Positions 19,219 to 27,815 of a stretch of 52,137 nt of DNA are shown here, piece after piece; position 1 is the first letter of the stretch, and each line of letters opens with the position of its first letter. Source of the stretch: Methanobacteriota archaeon (GTDB taxonomy: Archaea; Thermoplasmatota; Poseidoniia; Poseidoniales; Thalassarchaeaceae); NCBI GenBank assembly GCA_011523055.1, contig WTHQ01000035.1, positions 5,266-57,402 on the forward strand, read 5' to 3'. The position numbers were made by a program, and so were the translations under genes. Under the pieces are notes generated by a model, which saw only the letters and a program-made list of their open reading frames with translations, did no database searches and was not told the DNA's origin.

Positions 19219-19671
19219 TCACTCTGAGTCCCTGTCGTATGGTTCGATGTTCTGCCACTCAGAGGCGTCTGATCTTGCGACGACAGCATGCACCCAATCG
19301 GTTTCTGAGCAATTGAATACCTCATGCGGCAGCCCGGGCTCAATGTAGAACATGTCGCCGGCACTGTGCACGACGCTCTTTCTGCAACCTGGGCCGTATT
19401 CGTGTCTGACACTTCCCTTCAATAGGTAAATCATTACATCGAAATCCACGTGAATATGCGCCTTGGCTATCCCGCCCGGGGGGATGTAGGCCCTATTCAT
19501 CGACAGTCCAGTCGATGGAGTATTCTTCCCTGAGAGGCCTGCGCCATATTCGATGTTGTTCCATCCCCTCACCTTCTCCAAGTCCCTCAGGCTCCAGATG
19601 CCCCCTTCGTCTGTCACAAACTCTGTGAGATCCAGTCCTCCATTCGTCTCCCCGTGGCTCTCGTCCTTCAT
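19219..19671 (-). CDS. Single-domain cupin protein
   Basis: This encodes 150 residues from ATG 19671. A further ATG at 19737 would add 22 residues, but it overlaps the probable TATA element and is less likely. Both cupin motifs are present. Motif 1 is HIHVDFDVMIYLLKG, with Asp where Glu is usual. Motif 2 is the full GDMFYIEPGLPHEVFN. The His residues would hold a single metal ion. Such small cupins include dioxygenases, isomerases and sugar-binding proteins, and the substrate cannot be told here. guaC lies downstream on the same strand with a 57-base gap. The gene is divergent from the zinc-ribbon/aEF-1beta pair. Confidence 0.8.
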   Translation of the reverse strand: MKDESHGETNGGLDLTEFVTDEGGIWSLRDLEKVRGWNNIEYGAGLSGKNTPSTGLSMNRAYIPPGGIAKAHIHVDFDVMIYLLKGSVRHEYGPGCRKSVVHSAGDMFYIEPGLPHEVFNCSETDWVHAVVARSDASEWQNIEPYDRDSE

Positions 19672-19733
19672 GGCCGAGCGACGAACGATAACTGAATAAC
19701 GATTGCCAATGAAATTCGATGCTCTTCGGTCAA

Positions 19734-19743
19734 GCATAAAAGG
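19734..19743. promoter_or_regulatory. Shared TATA-like element between divergent genes
   Basis: CATAAAAGGG on the plus strand lies about 40 bases before the zinc-ribbon ATG at 19779. Read on the minus strand as CCCTTTTATG it lies about 66 bases before the cupin ATG at 19671. One element may serve both directions. Confidence 0.35.
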
Positions 19744-19778
19744 GAGACGTCACTCGGAGGGCCGCTAGGTGGCCTATA

Positions 19779-19946
19779 ATGAGTAAGAGAGCATTGATCT
19801 GCAGCTCCTCTGGTATACCTTTGGTTGAGCCGAAGTCCACATCCTTCCCATGCCCAAAGTGCGGGGAGCCCATAGGGCGAAGTGAAAGATGCAGGGATCA
19901 AGGAGTTCAATATCGTTGCCCAAATTGCTCATTCGAGGGACCCTGA
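19779..19946 (+). CDS. Small zinc-ribbon protein paired with aEF-1beta (HVO_2753-like, COG2888)
   Basis: This gene encodes only 55 residues. It ends with the family's hallmark CPNCSFEGP, preceded by FPCPKCGEPIG and GVQYR. The family is an archaeal zinc-finger protein thought to act with RNA or translation and is commonly encoded directly before aEF-1beta, as here (18 bases to the ATG at 19965). Typical members have four CxxC knuckles. Here two are intact (Cys25/Cys28 and Cys47/Cys50) and two have each lost one Cys: Cys8 with Ser11, and Ser35 with Cys38. One zinc site therefore seems kept and one degenerate. The start ATG 19779 follows a TATA-like element. Confidence 0.88.
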   Translation: MSKRALICSSSGIPLVEPKSTSFPCPKCGEPIGRSERCRDQGVQYRCPNCSFEGP

Positions 19947-19964
19947 GAATCAAAGGTGGTTTCT

Positions 19965-20231
19965 ATGGGACAAGTTGTCGTGAAATACAAGATAACACTA
20001 GATCAGCCAGAGGATGAGAGGCCAGATTACGAAGGTATTGCTGGCACCATCTCGAAGATGGAAGAAGTTCAGAGCGTCTCAATCAAACCGCTGGCCTTCG
20101 GTATGATGTTCATAGAGGTTGACGTCGTGCTTGGCGAAGGCGAGGGAATCGTCGACGCCTTCGAGGACAAAGTGAGGGAATCAGACCCATTGGTTTCTCA
20201 GATAGAGGCTCTAGAAATGGGAAGGCTCTGA
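19965..20231 (+). CDS. Translation elongation factor aEF-1beta
   Basis: This is the nucleotide exchange factor for aEF-1alpha, which restores the GTP form after delivery of aminoacyl-tRNA. From ATG 19965 the product is 88 residues, the usual archaeal size; a GTG at 19956 would add three. The sequence has the ferredoxin-like fold pattern: VVVKYKITLDQPEDE, then SVSIKPLAFGMMFIEVDVVL, and the C-terminal VSQIEALEMGRL, close to the conserved V..ve....R ending. It is cotranscribed with the zinc-ribbon gene just upstream. Its stop is one base from the convergent truD stop. Confidence 0.93.
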   Translation: MGQVVVKYKITLDQPEDERPDYEGIAGTISKMEEVQSVSIKPLAFGMMFIEVDVVLGEGEGIVDAFEDKVRESDPLVSQIEALEMGRL

Positions 20232-20232
20232 A

Positions 20233-21630
20233 TCAATAGTGATCCAGTGGCGACCTCATGAACTCTCGCATCATTACCGTGGCATAACTCCCTGGTGGCA
20301 ACAAGAACCTCATTCTCAATGAGGCGCCTTCCGGATGCCATCGATCCCCTTCCCCGGGCCCAGCGTCCCATCGTTCAGAAAGATCAGCAGGCGCCGGAGG
20401 GGCTTCTTCGACACTAAAGTCATGGAACGGTACTGCGAGTGAGCGACGAGTGCCAGTGGTCGATAGCCTAGGGATTTCTGGCACAAGCCAATCCACATCA
20501 TCAAGATTTGCTGATTTGACCCCCTCTTGTTCATATTTCCCAGGCTCCCCCTCAGCGATGGCTCCGTGGCTTCCTGGCAGCGGTCCTGTGACTGAGATCC
20601 TTCCCTTGAGGGAATTCTTCACGCACCTGTCAAGGTTCCACTTCCCGACGAGCGTCGATTTACCAGTGTCGAGCCTGCCGTTGTCAGAAATTGGAGCGAC
20701 TATGTCGCCGATTGACGGTTTGGTTATATTCATCCCACCAGACAACCTGGCCTTCATTGTATGATTGAATGCCAATGATTGGACCGAGTGGATCATTAGT
20801 ATCTGCAGCGATTGTGGCAGGGACTTGAATGCGGCTAAGTAATCCTCTGGATTCTTCTCTAGCCTCTCTAGCATTGATCGTTCAAAGCCAAGGTGTTTCG
20901 GGATGATTTCCAGGCAGGAACCTGGATTCTTGGTATCACGCCACAATTTTCTGAAACCCTCGACATCTCCCCTTCTTTCCGCTCCGGCCATCCCGATGTA
21001 GGCGTTCACAGCTCCCTCGAAGTCCGATTCCAGAACGCACCTCCCCACCTCTGGCGTGACAGGTCGTGTTGAGCCGAACCTCTGAGGGCCGATCCAATTC
21101 GGAAACGCATCAACCCCCAGTAGTTCTTTCATCGACTCTTTAATTTTCAAGACCCTCGAAAGGGCTTCTTTGCTGTCAATTGGGGCACCGTTCTTGTCTG
21201 AACATCCCCTCACGGTTATGGTGAATCTGTTGCCATCATGAGATCCCATACCAATTTTTTGATGTGTCCTTCCGAGTATTTCGATATCGGTGTCAGGAAT
21301 CTCAATTTCTTCGATGATCTTCGATTTCGCGTCGACCACCATCAACTGCGTTGTAACTGCCCGTTTGTCCTTCAAGCCAGAGGAGAATATCCTGTTTCTG
21401 GAGATTTTGCATGCCGACGCCAGCCTACCTATGAAGCGATTTGTTTCCCAGTCCCTCAGTGTCACTCTGATTACCGTGAATCGTCCCTTTGGATCCAAAG
21501 AGGGAGTTCGGGCCTGTTCCTTGACACGGAAGTCGTCAACTCTGGTTTTGAGAATTCCTCCAATCCCCTCCCCTGGGACGCAGAAGTAGTCCAAGCCCAG
21601 CCGAGCCTCGACCTGTTTTCGGTCGATCAA
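20233..21630 (-). CDS. truD: tRNA pseudouridine synthase TruD
   Basis: TruD makes pseudouridine 13 in tRNA and, in archaea and eukaryotes, also modifies position 35 of some tRNAs. The catalytic Asp88 is in SSGLKDKRAVTTQ. The family segment QRFGSTRPVTPEVGRCVL and the inserted TRUD domain are present. No ATG is available at the N-terminus. I prefer TTG 21630, giving 465 residues, because GGTGAT, a strong archaeal Shine-Dalgarno match, lies just upstream and because it leaves the conserved GEGIGGILKTRVDDFRV near residue 22-38. TTG 21678 is in frame but would overlap the end of the Rpo11 gene by 32 bases. It forms an operon with rpo11. Confidence 0.93.
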   Translation of the reverse strand: MIDRKQVEARLGLDYFCVPGEGIGGILKTRVDDFRVKEQARTPSLDPKGRFTVIRVTLRDWETNRFIGRLASACKISRNRIFSSGLKDKRAVTTQLMVVDAKSKIIEEIEIPDTDIEILGRTHQKIGMGSHDGNRFTITVRGCSDKNGAPIDSKEALSRVLKIKESMKELLGVDAFPNWIGPQRFGSTRPVTPEVGRCVLESDFEGAVNAYIGMAGAERRGDVEGFRKLWRDTKNPGSCLEIIPKHLGFERSMLERLEKNPEDYLAAFKSLPQSLQILMIHSVQSLAFNHTMKARLSGGMNITKPSIGDIVAPISDNGRLDTGKSTLVGKWNLDRCVKNSLKGRISVTGPLPGSHGAIAEGEPGKYEQEGVKSANLDDVDWLVPEIPRLSTTGTRRSLAVPFHDFSVEEAPPAPADLSERWDAGPGEGDRWHPEGASLRMRFLLPPGSYATVMMREFMRSPLDHY

Positions 21631-21646
21631 TCTATCACCAAGGGGG

Positions 21647-21904
21647 TTAAATCTTGAGGCTAGCGAAGTCTTTGACAATTGTGTTGCAGAGCTCGGTGAT
21701 CAGTTTTGATGCATCTTTTCCGTCTTTGACCCTCAAATAGAGTTCAGGATCGTCCAAATCTGGGTGGCCGGTGAAAAAATTGGCATATTCTACGTCGGGG
21801 TGATCATTCAACCTAGAGCGGAACATCTGAAGGGTAGAGCTACCCTCTCCTTCTATTCGGAGTTTGAGTTCTTTACCGTCGTTCGCAAGAAGTCTAACTG
21901 GCAT
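21647..21904 (-). CDS. rpoL: DNA-directed RNA polymerase subunit L (Rpo11)
   Basis: This is the small RNA polymerase subunit that pairs with Rpo3 in the assembly platform, equivalent to eukaryotic Rpb11. From ATG 21904 it has 85 residues, the normal size; an open frame continues upstream to 21991 but shows no conservation pattern. The central LNDHPDVEYANFFTGHPDL holds the conserved HP of the family, and ELYLRVKDG follows. The C-terminal helix ASKLITELCNTIVKDF makes the heterodimer contact in known structures. It is cotranscribed with truD. Its promoter lies opposite the predicted leaderless promoter of the RND protein gene. Confidence 0.9.
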   Translation of the reverse strand: MPVRLLANDGKELKLRIEGEGSSTLQMFRSRLNDHPDVEYANFFTGHPDLDDPELYLRVKDGKDASKLITELCNTIVKDFASLKI

Positions 21905-21980
21905 GTGGCTCCGTCTTGTGTCTCCGTTTTGATACCTTCTCCTAAAACCCTTGATGGCCTGCCTCCTCTGGCAGCCGGGA

Positions 21981-21986
21981 TTATAC
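21981..21986 (+). promoter_or_regulatory. TATA box for the RND/HEAT/DEAD operon
   Basis: TTATAC is 24-29 bases before ATG 22010, so transcription would begin at or next to the ATG and the first message would be leaderless. This decides against the longer frame that begins at 21764 and runs over rpoL. Confidence 0.5.
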
Positions 21987-22009
21987 CACATGTGCTACTA
22001 GGTAGTACT

Positions 22010-24562
22010 ATGAGGGGGCGGCCCAGTGAGCCTAATCGCATGGCATCCCTCCTAGAGAAGCATGCCATGCGAATTCTCGTCGGCTCAATAATGGCGACTC
22101 TTCTCTTCATGACGCAACTCGTCCCCCTACCTGAGTTCTCAACTGAGGTATCCGATTTTGCTCCACCAAACGACGCTGATGGGGAAATTGAAGCAATTGA
22201 GTCGGAGTTCCCCCCTCAGGCGTCCAGAATATACGTCAACGTAAAATCAAGCGAGCTAGGGGGGAACCCCCTCACCGTCCCTTCAATGCAGGAGCTCATC
22301 ATCGAGTCTGCAGCGATACTCTCGATCGCTGAGGAACACGGAGTGACTATCCTATCTCAGATCAATGTGGCCTTAGCGGTTGATACGATGATAAAGGAAA
22401 GGGAACAGGGCAGTGGCCTTTCTGAGATGGCGATGTGGGGTCAAATCATAGATGCGATTGAACAGGGAGAGGATTGCACTAGTATCGCTGGGGAGACCTC
22501 GATTACTGCGGCTGCGGGGTTTGCAGCCGAAGTATTGGTGAGTAGTGATCTGCAGTTTGAGGGGCTTTGTGATTACTTGGACGGGGGGGATGGTGTTGAT
22601 CCAACTCCTAGCGCCTCCTCCACCATGTGGATAATCGAGTCCTCTTCACAGAGCTCTGAGGAGGCATTGAGTGCCTTTTCCTCGGCTGTCAGGGACTACC
22701 TGTCCAGCGGGGGTTCGAACGGGGTCGATCTACTCCAATATTCAGTAGTATCGGAAGAGTTAGTCAGTCAGGACATTAATGATGGCACACTATCGAATTT
22801 TACGACCCTTCTCGCCATTTCACTGTTGGTGATCGTGGGAATTTTGGCGATGGCCTTCCGATCAGTCGTGATGGTGGCAGCACCATTGGTGGCTCTTACG
22901 GCTGCACTATCCTGGACATACGGCATAGTCGCCCTTTTCGGCTCTGAATTCACGGTTCTTGATATCGCAGTAGCCCCAGTTATACTCGGCTTGGGGATCG
23001 ACTATGGCATACACATGCAGAAGGGGTATGAGAGGAAACTTTCCGAGGGGATGAGGCCATCCCTGGCTTGGACAAGCTCGTTTGATGTATTGAGGCTCGC
23101 GCTATCTCTGTCCGTCATAACCACCGTCACGGCATTCCTTTCAAACGCATTATCCCCCATAGATCCCCTGAGGGCATTTGGAACGACGCTCGCTATCGGC
23201 GTCGTATGCGCATTCATCGCAACGACCGTCACCGTCGGTGCGATACACGTCATATCCGAGCGTTCGACCGGGCAATCCACCCAAAAATCAGTCAAATCAA
23301 GAGAAATCACGAAGAAAGCATCAATTTTCATGGACAATGGTTTGGCCAAGGTAATGGTGGTAGTCGCTATTTTGACGCTCTCTTCAACGTTGGTCTCGAT
23401 CGGGAGGCTAGAGACCAGCTTCGAATTGACTGATTTCCTGGACAAGGACATGGAATCGATGGAGGCCAGAAATGAGATCTATTCCGACTACGACGTCCAG
23501 TTCCTAAAGACAGCGATCATCCTGATCGACTACAATGACCCCGATGCAGCTCCAGATGATCGAACCATTATGGAGTCGATGCTTGGTTTGCACAGCAGGC
23601 TCGTCCTCGACCCAAACGTGATCAGGCCGCAGAACACGGAAAATAGTAGGCCACAGTACGAGGGAATCTACACCGTCTTGCGAGATCGTCTGGAGATCGA
23701 CCCAGATTGGGGGTCCGATTTCGGCATCCAGATATTCGATGGTGAAGTCGGGCTGTCCTCCGATCACGAGCAAGGCGATTTGGCCCTGGCCCTCGCCAAG
23801 TTGGCCGAAGACACGGCCCTAGGCGATCCCCTCAGGGGCCAAACCTGGGCTGACAGGGCCGCCAAGGTAGTCGCCTTCGATGAGGCAAGTGGGGCGATAA
23901 GGTACCTTATGATCGACGTAAGCGTCACTGCTGAGTCAAGCGAGGACACTGATTCAATCGCGGATGATTTCAAGGAACACGCCAATTGGATGAAAACCGA
24001 TGGAAAATGCGGTTGTGCAACCTACCTCACCGGCGAGGTTATTGTGATTGAGTCGGTATTGGATGGGCTGTTCGTCTCACAGTTGGAGTCCACCCTGTTA
24101 AGTCTGCTAGCCTCATTCGTAGTTCTAATGATGATGACCAGGAGGTTTAGCACCTCTGCAGTGATCATCCTGCCTGTCGCCATTGCGGGAATCTGGGTGG
24201 TCGGGACAATGGCTTTGGTCGGGCTCAACTGGAACGTACTAACTGTGATGATCACTGCGTTGACCATCGGCCTCGGCATAGATTACTCGATACACATGTG
24301 GCGGAGGTTCGAGGAGGAATTGGAGGGGGGGTCTGATCGAATCAAAGCCATGACGACGGCATATGAGGTCACAGGGTCGGCATTGGTGATGTCTGCTTTC
24401 ACCACGGCTTCTGGCTTCTTGGTGCTATTGATGTCACCTGTGCCGGTGATCCAAGATTTCGGGTTCGTAAGCGCCTCCTCAGTGGCACTATCCCTGGTTT
24501 TGGCGTTATTTGTGTTACCTGCCTTATTGCTATCTGAGGCCAAGGCTCGTGGAATTCGATAG
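22010..24562 (+). CDS. RND/MMPL superfamily transporter
   Basis: This encodes 850 residues from ATG 22010 (ATG 22040 is an alternative). The plan is duplicated: one membrane helix, a large extracytoplasmic loop of about 230 residues, then a bundle of five helices, and the same again. Each bundle contains the RND signature, GLGIDYGIHM and GLGIDYSIHM, with the Asp thought to relay protons. Related archaeal and bacterial MMPL proteins move lipids, hopanoids or other hydrophobic compounds. The cargo here is unknown; membrane lipid or wall-associated export is inference. The loops contain Cys (EDCTS, GLCDYL, KCGCATYL). It heads a tight operon of six genes, with the HEAT-repeat gene three bases downstream. 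A second, more diverged member is at 42044. Confidence 0.88.
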   Translation: MRGRPSEPNRMASLLEKHAMRILVGSIMATLLFMTQLVPLPEFSTEVSDFAPPNDADGEIEAIESEFPPQASRIYVNVKSSELGGNPLTVPSMQELIIESAAILSIAEEHGVTILSQINVALAVDTMIKEREQGSGLSEMAMWGQIIDAIEQGEDCTSIAGETSITAAAGFAAEVLVSSDLQFEGLCDYLDGGDGVDPTPSASSTMWIIESSSQSSEEALSAFSSAVRDYLSSGGSNGVDLLQYSVVSEELVSQDINDGTLSNFTTLLAISLLVIVGILAMAFRSVVMVAAPLVALTAALSWTYGIVALFGSEFTVLDIAVAPVILGLGIDYGIHMQKGYERKLSEGMRPSLAWTSSFDVLRLALSLSVITTVTAFLSNALSPIDPLRAFGTTLAIGVVCAFIATTVTVGAIHVISERSTGQSTQKSVKSREITKKASIFMDNGLAKVMVVVAILTLSSTLVSIGRLETSFELTDFLDKDMESMEARNEIYSDYDVQFLKTAIILIDYNDPDAAPDDRTIMESMLGLHSRLVLDPNVIRPQNTENSRPQYEGIYTVLRDRLEIDPDWGSDFGIQIFDGEVGLSSDHEQGDLALALAKLAEDTALGDPLRGQTWADRAAKVVAFDEASGAIRYLMIDVSVTAESSEDTDSIADDFKEHANWMKTDGKCGCATYLTGEVIVIESVLDGLFVSQLESTLLSLLASFVVLMMMTRRFSTSAVIILPVAIAGIWVVGTMALVGLNWNVLTVMITALTIGLGIDYSIHMWRRFEEELEGGSDRIKAMTTAYEVTGSALVMSAFTTASGFLVLLMSPVPVIQDFGFVSASSVALSLVLALFVLPALLLSEAKARGIR

Positions 24563-24565
24563 GAA

Positions 24566-25825
24566 ATGGATGTTGCCCTGTCCGCTGGGTTTGAATCCTC
24601 CTTGCACCTCCGTGCCGCCGTGTCAGGCTATGTCGCACGTGACCCCCGTACCGGTTTGCCCCTCTCCAAAGCGAAGGCGGCAAGGGGTAGGAACCTTGGA
24701 GGGTTGACCCCGGAACTCGGCAAGTGGGCAGCCCTCCCGCTAGATCTGATATTGCCCTTGGCAACCTCTGAGATCACCGTGGCAGAGATCCCACTTGGTG
24801 AGGGCGGGGGATTTGCTAATCGACGGGATGCGATCATAGCGTTACACAGAGTCAAGGAAGACGATCTCGAGTCGGCTCACGATGCCCTGTCAGAGGCAAT
24901 CGATGAGGACGACCCAACACTACGAATCTCGGCAATCTTGGGTCTGCCTAGGATGATGCTACGAAGGTCTGAGAATCTAATGTATCAACTGGTCGTTAGG
25001 TTGGATGATCCTGACCAAGAAGTGTCGAACCTAGCATGGGAAACCCTAGAGAGATTGGCACCAATCTTCCCCTCCTCCTCTGAGTTGAACCTTGACGAGC
25101 TACTCAGAAGGGACTCTAAAAAGGAGAGAGACCGAGCATTCAGGGTCCTCAAAGCAGTATCCAAGGAATGGGTGGAGGCAGGCTGTCAACACATAGAGCC
25201 CCTCATGAAAGACGAAGACGTCGACCTGAGGAGAAGGTCGGCAAAACTTCTGAGGTTAATCACCGAGCGGGGTGGCGCAGTTGGGTGGGACTTGATCGCA
25301 TGGGCTTTGGAGGACACTGATTCGACAGTCAGATCACTGGGCGCAGACTGTCTGCCAAAGCTGGCTTCGACAGAGCCGAGGATCGCAGCAATTCTAGTCG
25401 AGGCATCACTGGGCGAAAAGGACGCAGCTGTCAGGATGAAGATTCTACGAGCCATCAAGTCCCTGGACATGCAGAACCCAAGGGTCGCACGACTGGTAAT
25501 CGATGGGGCTAGTGACAAGGACGTCACGCTTAGAAAAGCCTGCATCTCACAACTCTCAGCGGTTCTCACTGGAGCAACCCTAAGGGAAACAGCAGGTGAG
25601 CTAGCGAGAACAGAGACCGATCCGGATCTCAAGAGGCAACTCCACGCTCTTGCGTATGACCCAGAGATGGATGGAACGGAAGAGGAAAAGAACAGGTTCC
25701 TGGCGGAATTGGATCCTGTGGATGATGTCAGCGAGCAGATAGAATCCAAGAAATTGGAGAGTACCACTCAGCGTGAAGGTCATAAACAACTTCAAGGTCG
25801 GCAGGTCGACGAGGAATTGCGATGA
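24566..25825 (+). CDS. HEAT-repeat protein
   Basis: This encodes 419 residues. From about residue 85 to 370 the sequence is a solenoid of helical pairs with HEAT/PBS-lyase-like spacing: DDPTLRISAILGLPRM, DDPDQEVSNLAWETLERL, DEDVDLRRRSAKLLRLI, EDTDSTVRSLGADCLPKL, EKDAAVRMKILRAIKSL and DKDVTLRKACISQLSAV. The first 80 residues are of a different kind, Gly-rich with basic patches. The C-terminal 50 residues are charged and probably disordered. Such solenoids serve as protein or nucleic-acid binding scaffolds. The gene lies between the RND transporter (3-base gap) and a small basic protein (ATGA overlap), with a DEAD helicase next. A role with the helicase is inference from coupling. Confidence 0.8.
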   Translation: MDVALSAGFESSLHLRAAVSGYVARDPRTGLPLSKAKAARGRNLGGLTPELGKWAALPLDLILPLATSEITVAEIPLGEGGGFANRRDAIIALHRVKEDDLESAHDALSEAIDEDDPTLRISAILGLPRMMLRRSENLMYQLVVRLDDPDQEVSNLAWETLERLAPIFPSSSELNLDELLRRDSKKERDRAFRVLKAVSKEWVEAGCQHIEPLMKDEDVDLRRRSAKLLRLITERGGAVGWDLIAWALEDTDSTVRSLGADCLPKLASTEPRIAAILVEASLGEKDAAVRMKILRAIKSLDMQNPRVARLVIDGASDKDVTLRKACISQLSAVLTGATLRETAGELARTETDPDLKRQLHALAYDPEMDGTEEEKNRFLAELDPVDDVSEQIESKKLESTTQREGHKQLQGRQVDEELR

Positions 25826-26106
25826 GTCAAGCAATCAGCGAAAAAGAGGCCCAATTTGAGCGTCTCTGGGCTGGTGAAACTCCCAAGGGAGTCAATCGAA
25901 CGAAGGCCCTAAAATTCAGGCAGTACATGAAGCAACACGTCCTTCAGAAGTACCACAAAAGAAGGAAGGAACAGTTCGCAAGCGCTGACAAAGGCCACTA
26001 CAACCACAGCTTCACCAGCAAACACATGTTCCTTACAAAGGAGAATTGCCGAAAATACTGGATGGGTGAGTTGCAACAAGAAATCAAGGACTCGGAGAGC
26101 TTCTGA
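25822..26106 (+). CDS. Small basic protein coupled to HEAT protein and DEAD helicase
   Basis: This encodes 94 residues. The ATG overlaps the HEAT gene stop (ATGA), so translation is probably coupled. The protein is rich in Lys, Arg, His and aromatic residues: FRQYMKQHVLQKYHKRRKEQFA and NHSFTSKHMFLTKENCRKYW are visible segments. It has no signal peptide or membrane helix. No family was recognised. The composition suggests RNA or nucleic-acid binding, which fits the DEAD-box helicase nine bases downstream, but no domain proves it. Confidence 0.75.
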   Translation: MSQAISEKEAQFERLWAGETPKGVNRTKALKFRQYMKQHVLQKYHKRRKEQFASADKGHYNHSFTSKHMFLTKENCRKYWMGELQQEIKDSESF

Positions 26107-26115
26107 GGCCATATT

Positions 26116-27570
26116 ATGCTAGAAACCGGCTTTTCCAAGTTCAATCTGTCCAAACCAGTCCTAGGTGCACTTCAGGAAAAGGGGTGGACAAAACCAACCG
26201 AGATCCAGAGGGAAACCCTGGCTGCAGCCCTAGCAGGGAATGATTTGATCGGACAGGCGCAGACTGGATCTGGCAAGACAGCCGCTTTCGGAATACCAAT
26301 TATCGAATCGACCTCTGCACAGAAGGTGGTCCAGTCACTCATACTCTGCCCGACGAGGGAACTTGCAATACAGGTGGCGGATGAGATAGCATGGCTTCAA
26401 GGAAACAAAGGACTTGTGGTCGAGACAGTCTATGGGGGAACAGACCTCGAGCGACAGGCGAAGAAATTGAAGGCAGGAGCGGACATAATCGTCGGCACGC
26501 CAGGTAGGGTGATCGACATGTCAAAGAGAGGTCATTTGGAGCTATCAAACATCAAGATATTCTGTTTGGATGAGGCTGATAGAATGTTGGACATGGGCTT
26601 CTTCCCAGACGTGGCTTGGATCATCGCCCAGGCTCCAAACCGAGAACAGACCCTGCTGTTCAGTGCCACATTCCCGCAAGAGGTTTTGGATGCGGCAGAT
26701 GAGCTACTGAACGAACCAGAGCAGGTATTCACAGGAGGAACTGAAATAGAGGTGCCAGAGATTGACCAAAAGTACATCCGGATCGGGCGGGGAAACAAGC
26801 TATGGGCACTTGGGAGAATCCTCCTGACCATGGGCCACGACGGTCAGATGCTCGTGTTCACAAACACCAAAAGAATGGCTGATCTTCTGGTCGAGCGACT
26901 CTCGAAGCACCGTTTCGAGTCCACTGCACTCCATGGGGAGGTCCCTCAGAAAAAGAGAGAGAGGATACTCAATGATTTTCGAGATAACAAGTTCAACACA
27001 TTGATCGCCACTGATGTTGCAGCAAGGGGCATAGATATCGATACGATCACTCATGTCGTCAACTATGACCTACCAGTTGAAACTGAGGCGTACGTCCACA
27101 GAATAGGTAGAACAGGTAGGATGGGTAGGTCCGGCGTGGCTTGGTCTCTGGTGTCGAATGACGATTTGGTCCAGCTTGACCGGATATCATCAACATGGAA
27201 CTTGACAATACCGGAACACGAGGCCCCTGAGCTTCCGGATGGAACCAATCGCGACCCTGTTAGGAGGCGCGAGGATTGGGATGAGGTTTCAGACGCATAT
27301 GGCATGGTCAGGATTCGTGTTAGCATAACAGACAAGCAGGCATCAAAGCGTGAGTTGGCTGATTGGTTGAGGCAGGAGGCAAAGATTCCGGACATTGCGA
27401 TAGGTGAGATAGAGATCGGACAAGACCACACCGTATTGGAAGTCCATGTCGAGAAGGCCGGTAGAACGCTTGAGGTTCTGAGGAGAAGGAAGTGGGGTGG
27501 ATCCGCCCTAGATGCACTCTTGTTGGATCCCGAACCCGTCGACTTCAACCGCAATCACGCCCTCGTGTAG
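26116..27570 (+). CDS. DEAD-box RNA helicase with C-terminal DbpA-like RNA-binding domain
   Basis: This ATP-dependent enzyme opens short RNA duplexes, probably in ribosome assembly or cold adaptation. All motifs are present: Q motif near residues 24-31, AQTGSGKT at 48-55, PTRELAIQ at 79-86, GTPGR at 127-131, DEAD at 152-155, SAT at 183-185, ARGID near 302, and HRIGRTGR at 327-334. After the core, residues about 400-475 (GMVRIRVSITDKQASKREL to SALDALLL) resemble the DbpA-type RNA-binding domain of the bacterial DeaD/CsdA group. The 484-residue length fits a short DeaD. It is the fourth gene of the operon and follows the small basic protein by nine bases. Confidence 0.93.
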   Translation: MLETGFSKFNLSKPVLGALQEKGWTKPTEIQRETLAAALAGNDLIGQAQTGSGKTAAFGIPIIESTSAQKVVQSLILCPTRELAIQVADEIAWLQGNKGLVVETVYGGTDLERQAKKLKAGADIIVGTPGRVIDMSKRGHLELSNIKIFCLDEADRMLDMGFFPDVAWIIAQAPNREQTLLFSATFPQEVLDAADELLNEPEQVFTGGTEIEVPEIDQKYIRIGRGNKLWALGRILLTMGHDGQMLVFTNTKRMADLLVERLSKHRFESTALHGEVPQKKRERILNDFRDNKFNTLIATDVAARGIDIDTITHVVNYDLPVETEAYVHRIGRTGRMGRSGVAWSLVSNDDLVQLDRISSTWNLTIPEHEAPELPDGTNRDPVRRREDWDEVSDAYGMVRIRVSITDKQASKRELADWLRQEAKIPDIAIGEIEIGQDHTVLEVHVEKAGRTLEVLRRRKWGGSALDALLLDPEPVDFNRNHALV

Positions 27571-27572
27571 CC

Positions 27573-27815
27573 ATGGTGAGCCTGAGGCTGGACCTAACTG
27601 GACATCTTTGTCCAATACCAGTCCATGAGACTAGGAGGGCAATGGGCCAATGCAGTGATGACGATGTCCTTGAGGTGATCAGCGATGACCCGGAGTCCCT
27701 GCACGACATCCCAGCCCTTTGTGAGAGGAAAGGATATGACTGTCATGTCCATAGAGAGTCTGAAGGGATTTTCACATTCATCGTGAGTAAACTCAAAACA
27801 CGTGTTGATTCCTAG
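27573..27815 (+). CDS. TusA-like sulfur-carrier protein
   Basis: This encodes 80 residues from ATG 27573, two bases after the helicase stop. It carries the TusA/SirA signature GHLCPIPVHETRRAMG, with the sulfur-carrying Cys13 in a CPxP motif. The central DDVLEVISDDPESLHDIPALCERKGYD matches the alpha/beta two-layer fold of the family. Family members pass persulfide sulfur for tRNA thiolation, molybdopterin or dissimilatory pathways. No partner desulfurase is in the window, so the recipient is unknown. Its end overlaps the predicted GTG start of ribA by 14 bases. Confidence 0.88.
   Translation: MVSLRLDLTGHLCPIPVHETRRAMGQCSDDDVLEVISDDPESLHDIPALCERKGYDCHVHRESEGIFTFIVSKLKTRVDS

Noticed and set aside
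21764-22009. 82-codon N-terminal extension of the RND protein
   Set aside because: It runs antisense through rpoL, shows no membrane or export features, and precedes a TATA box placed for a start at 22010.
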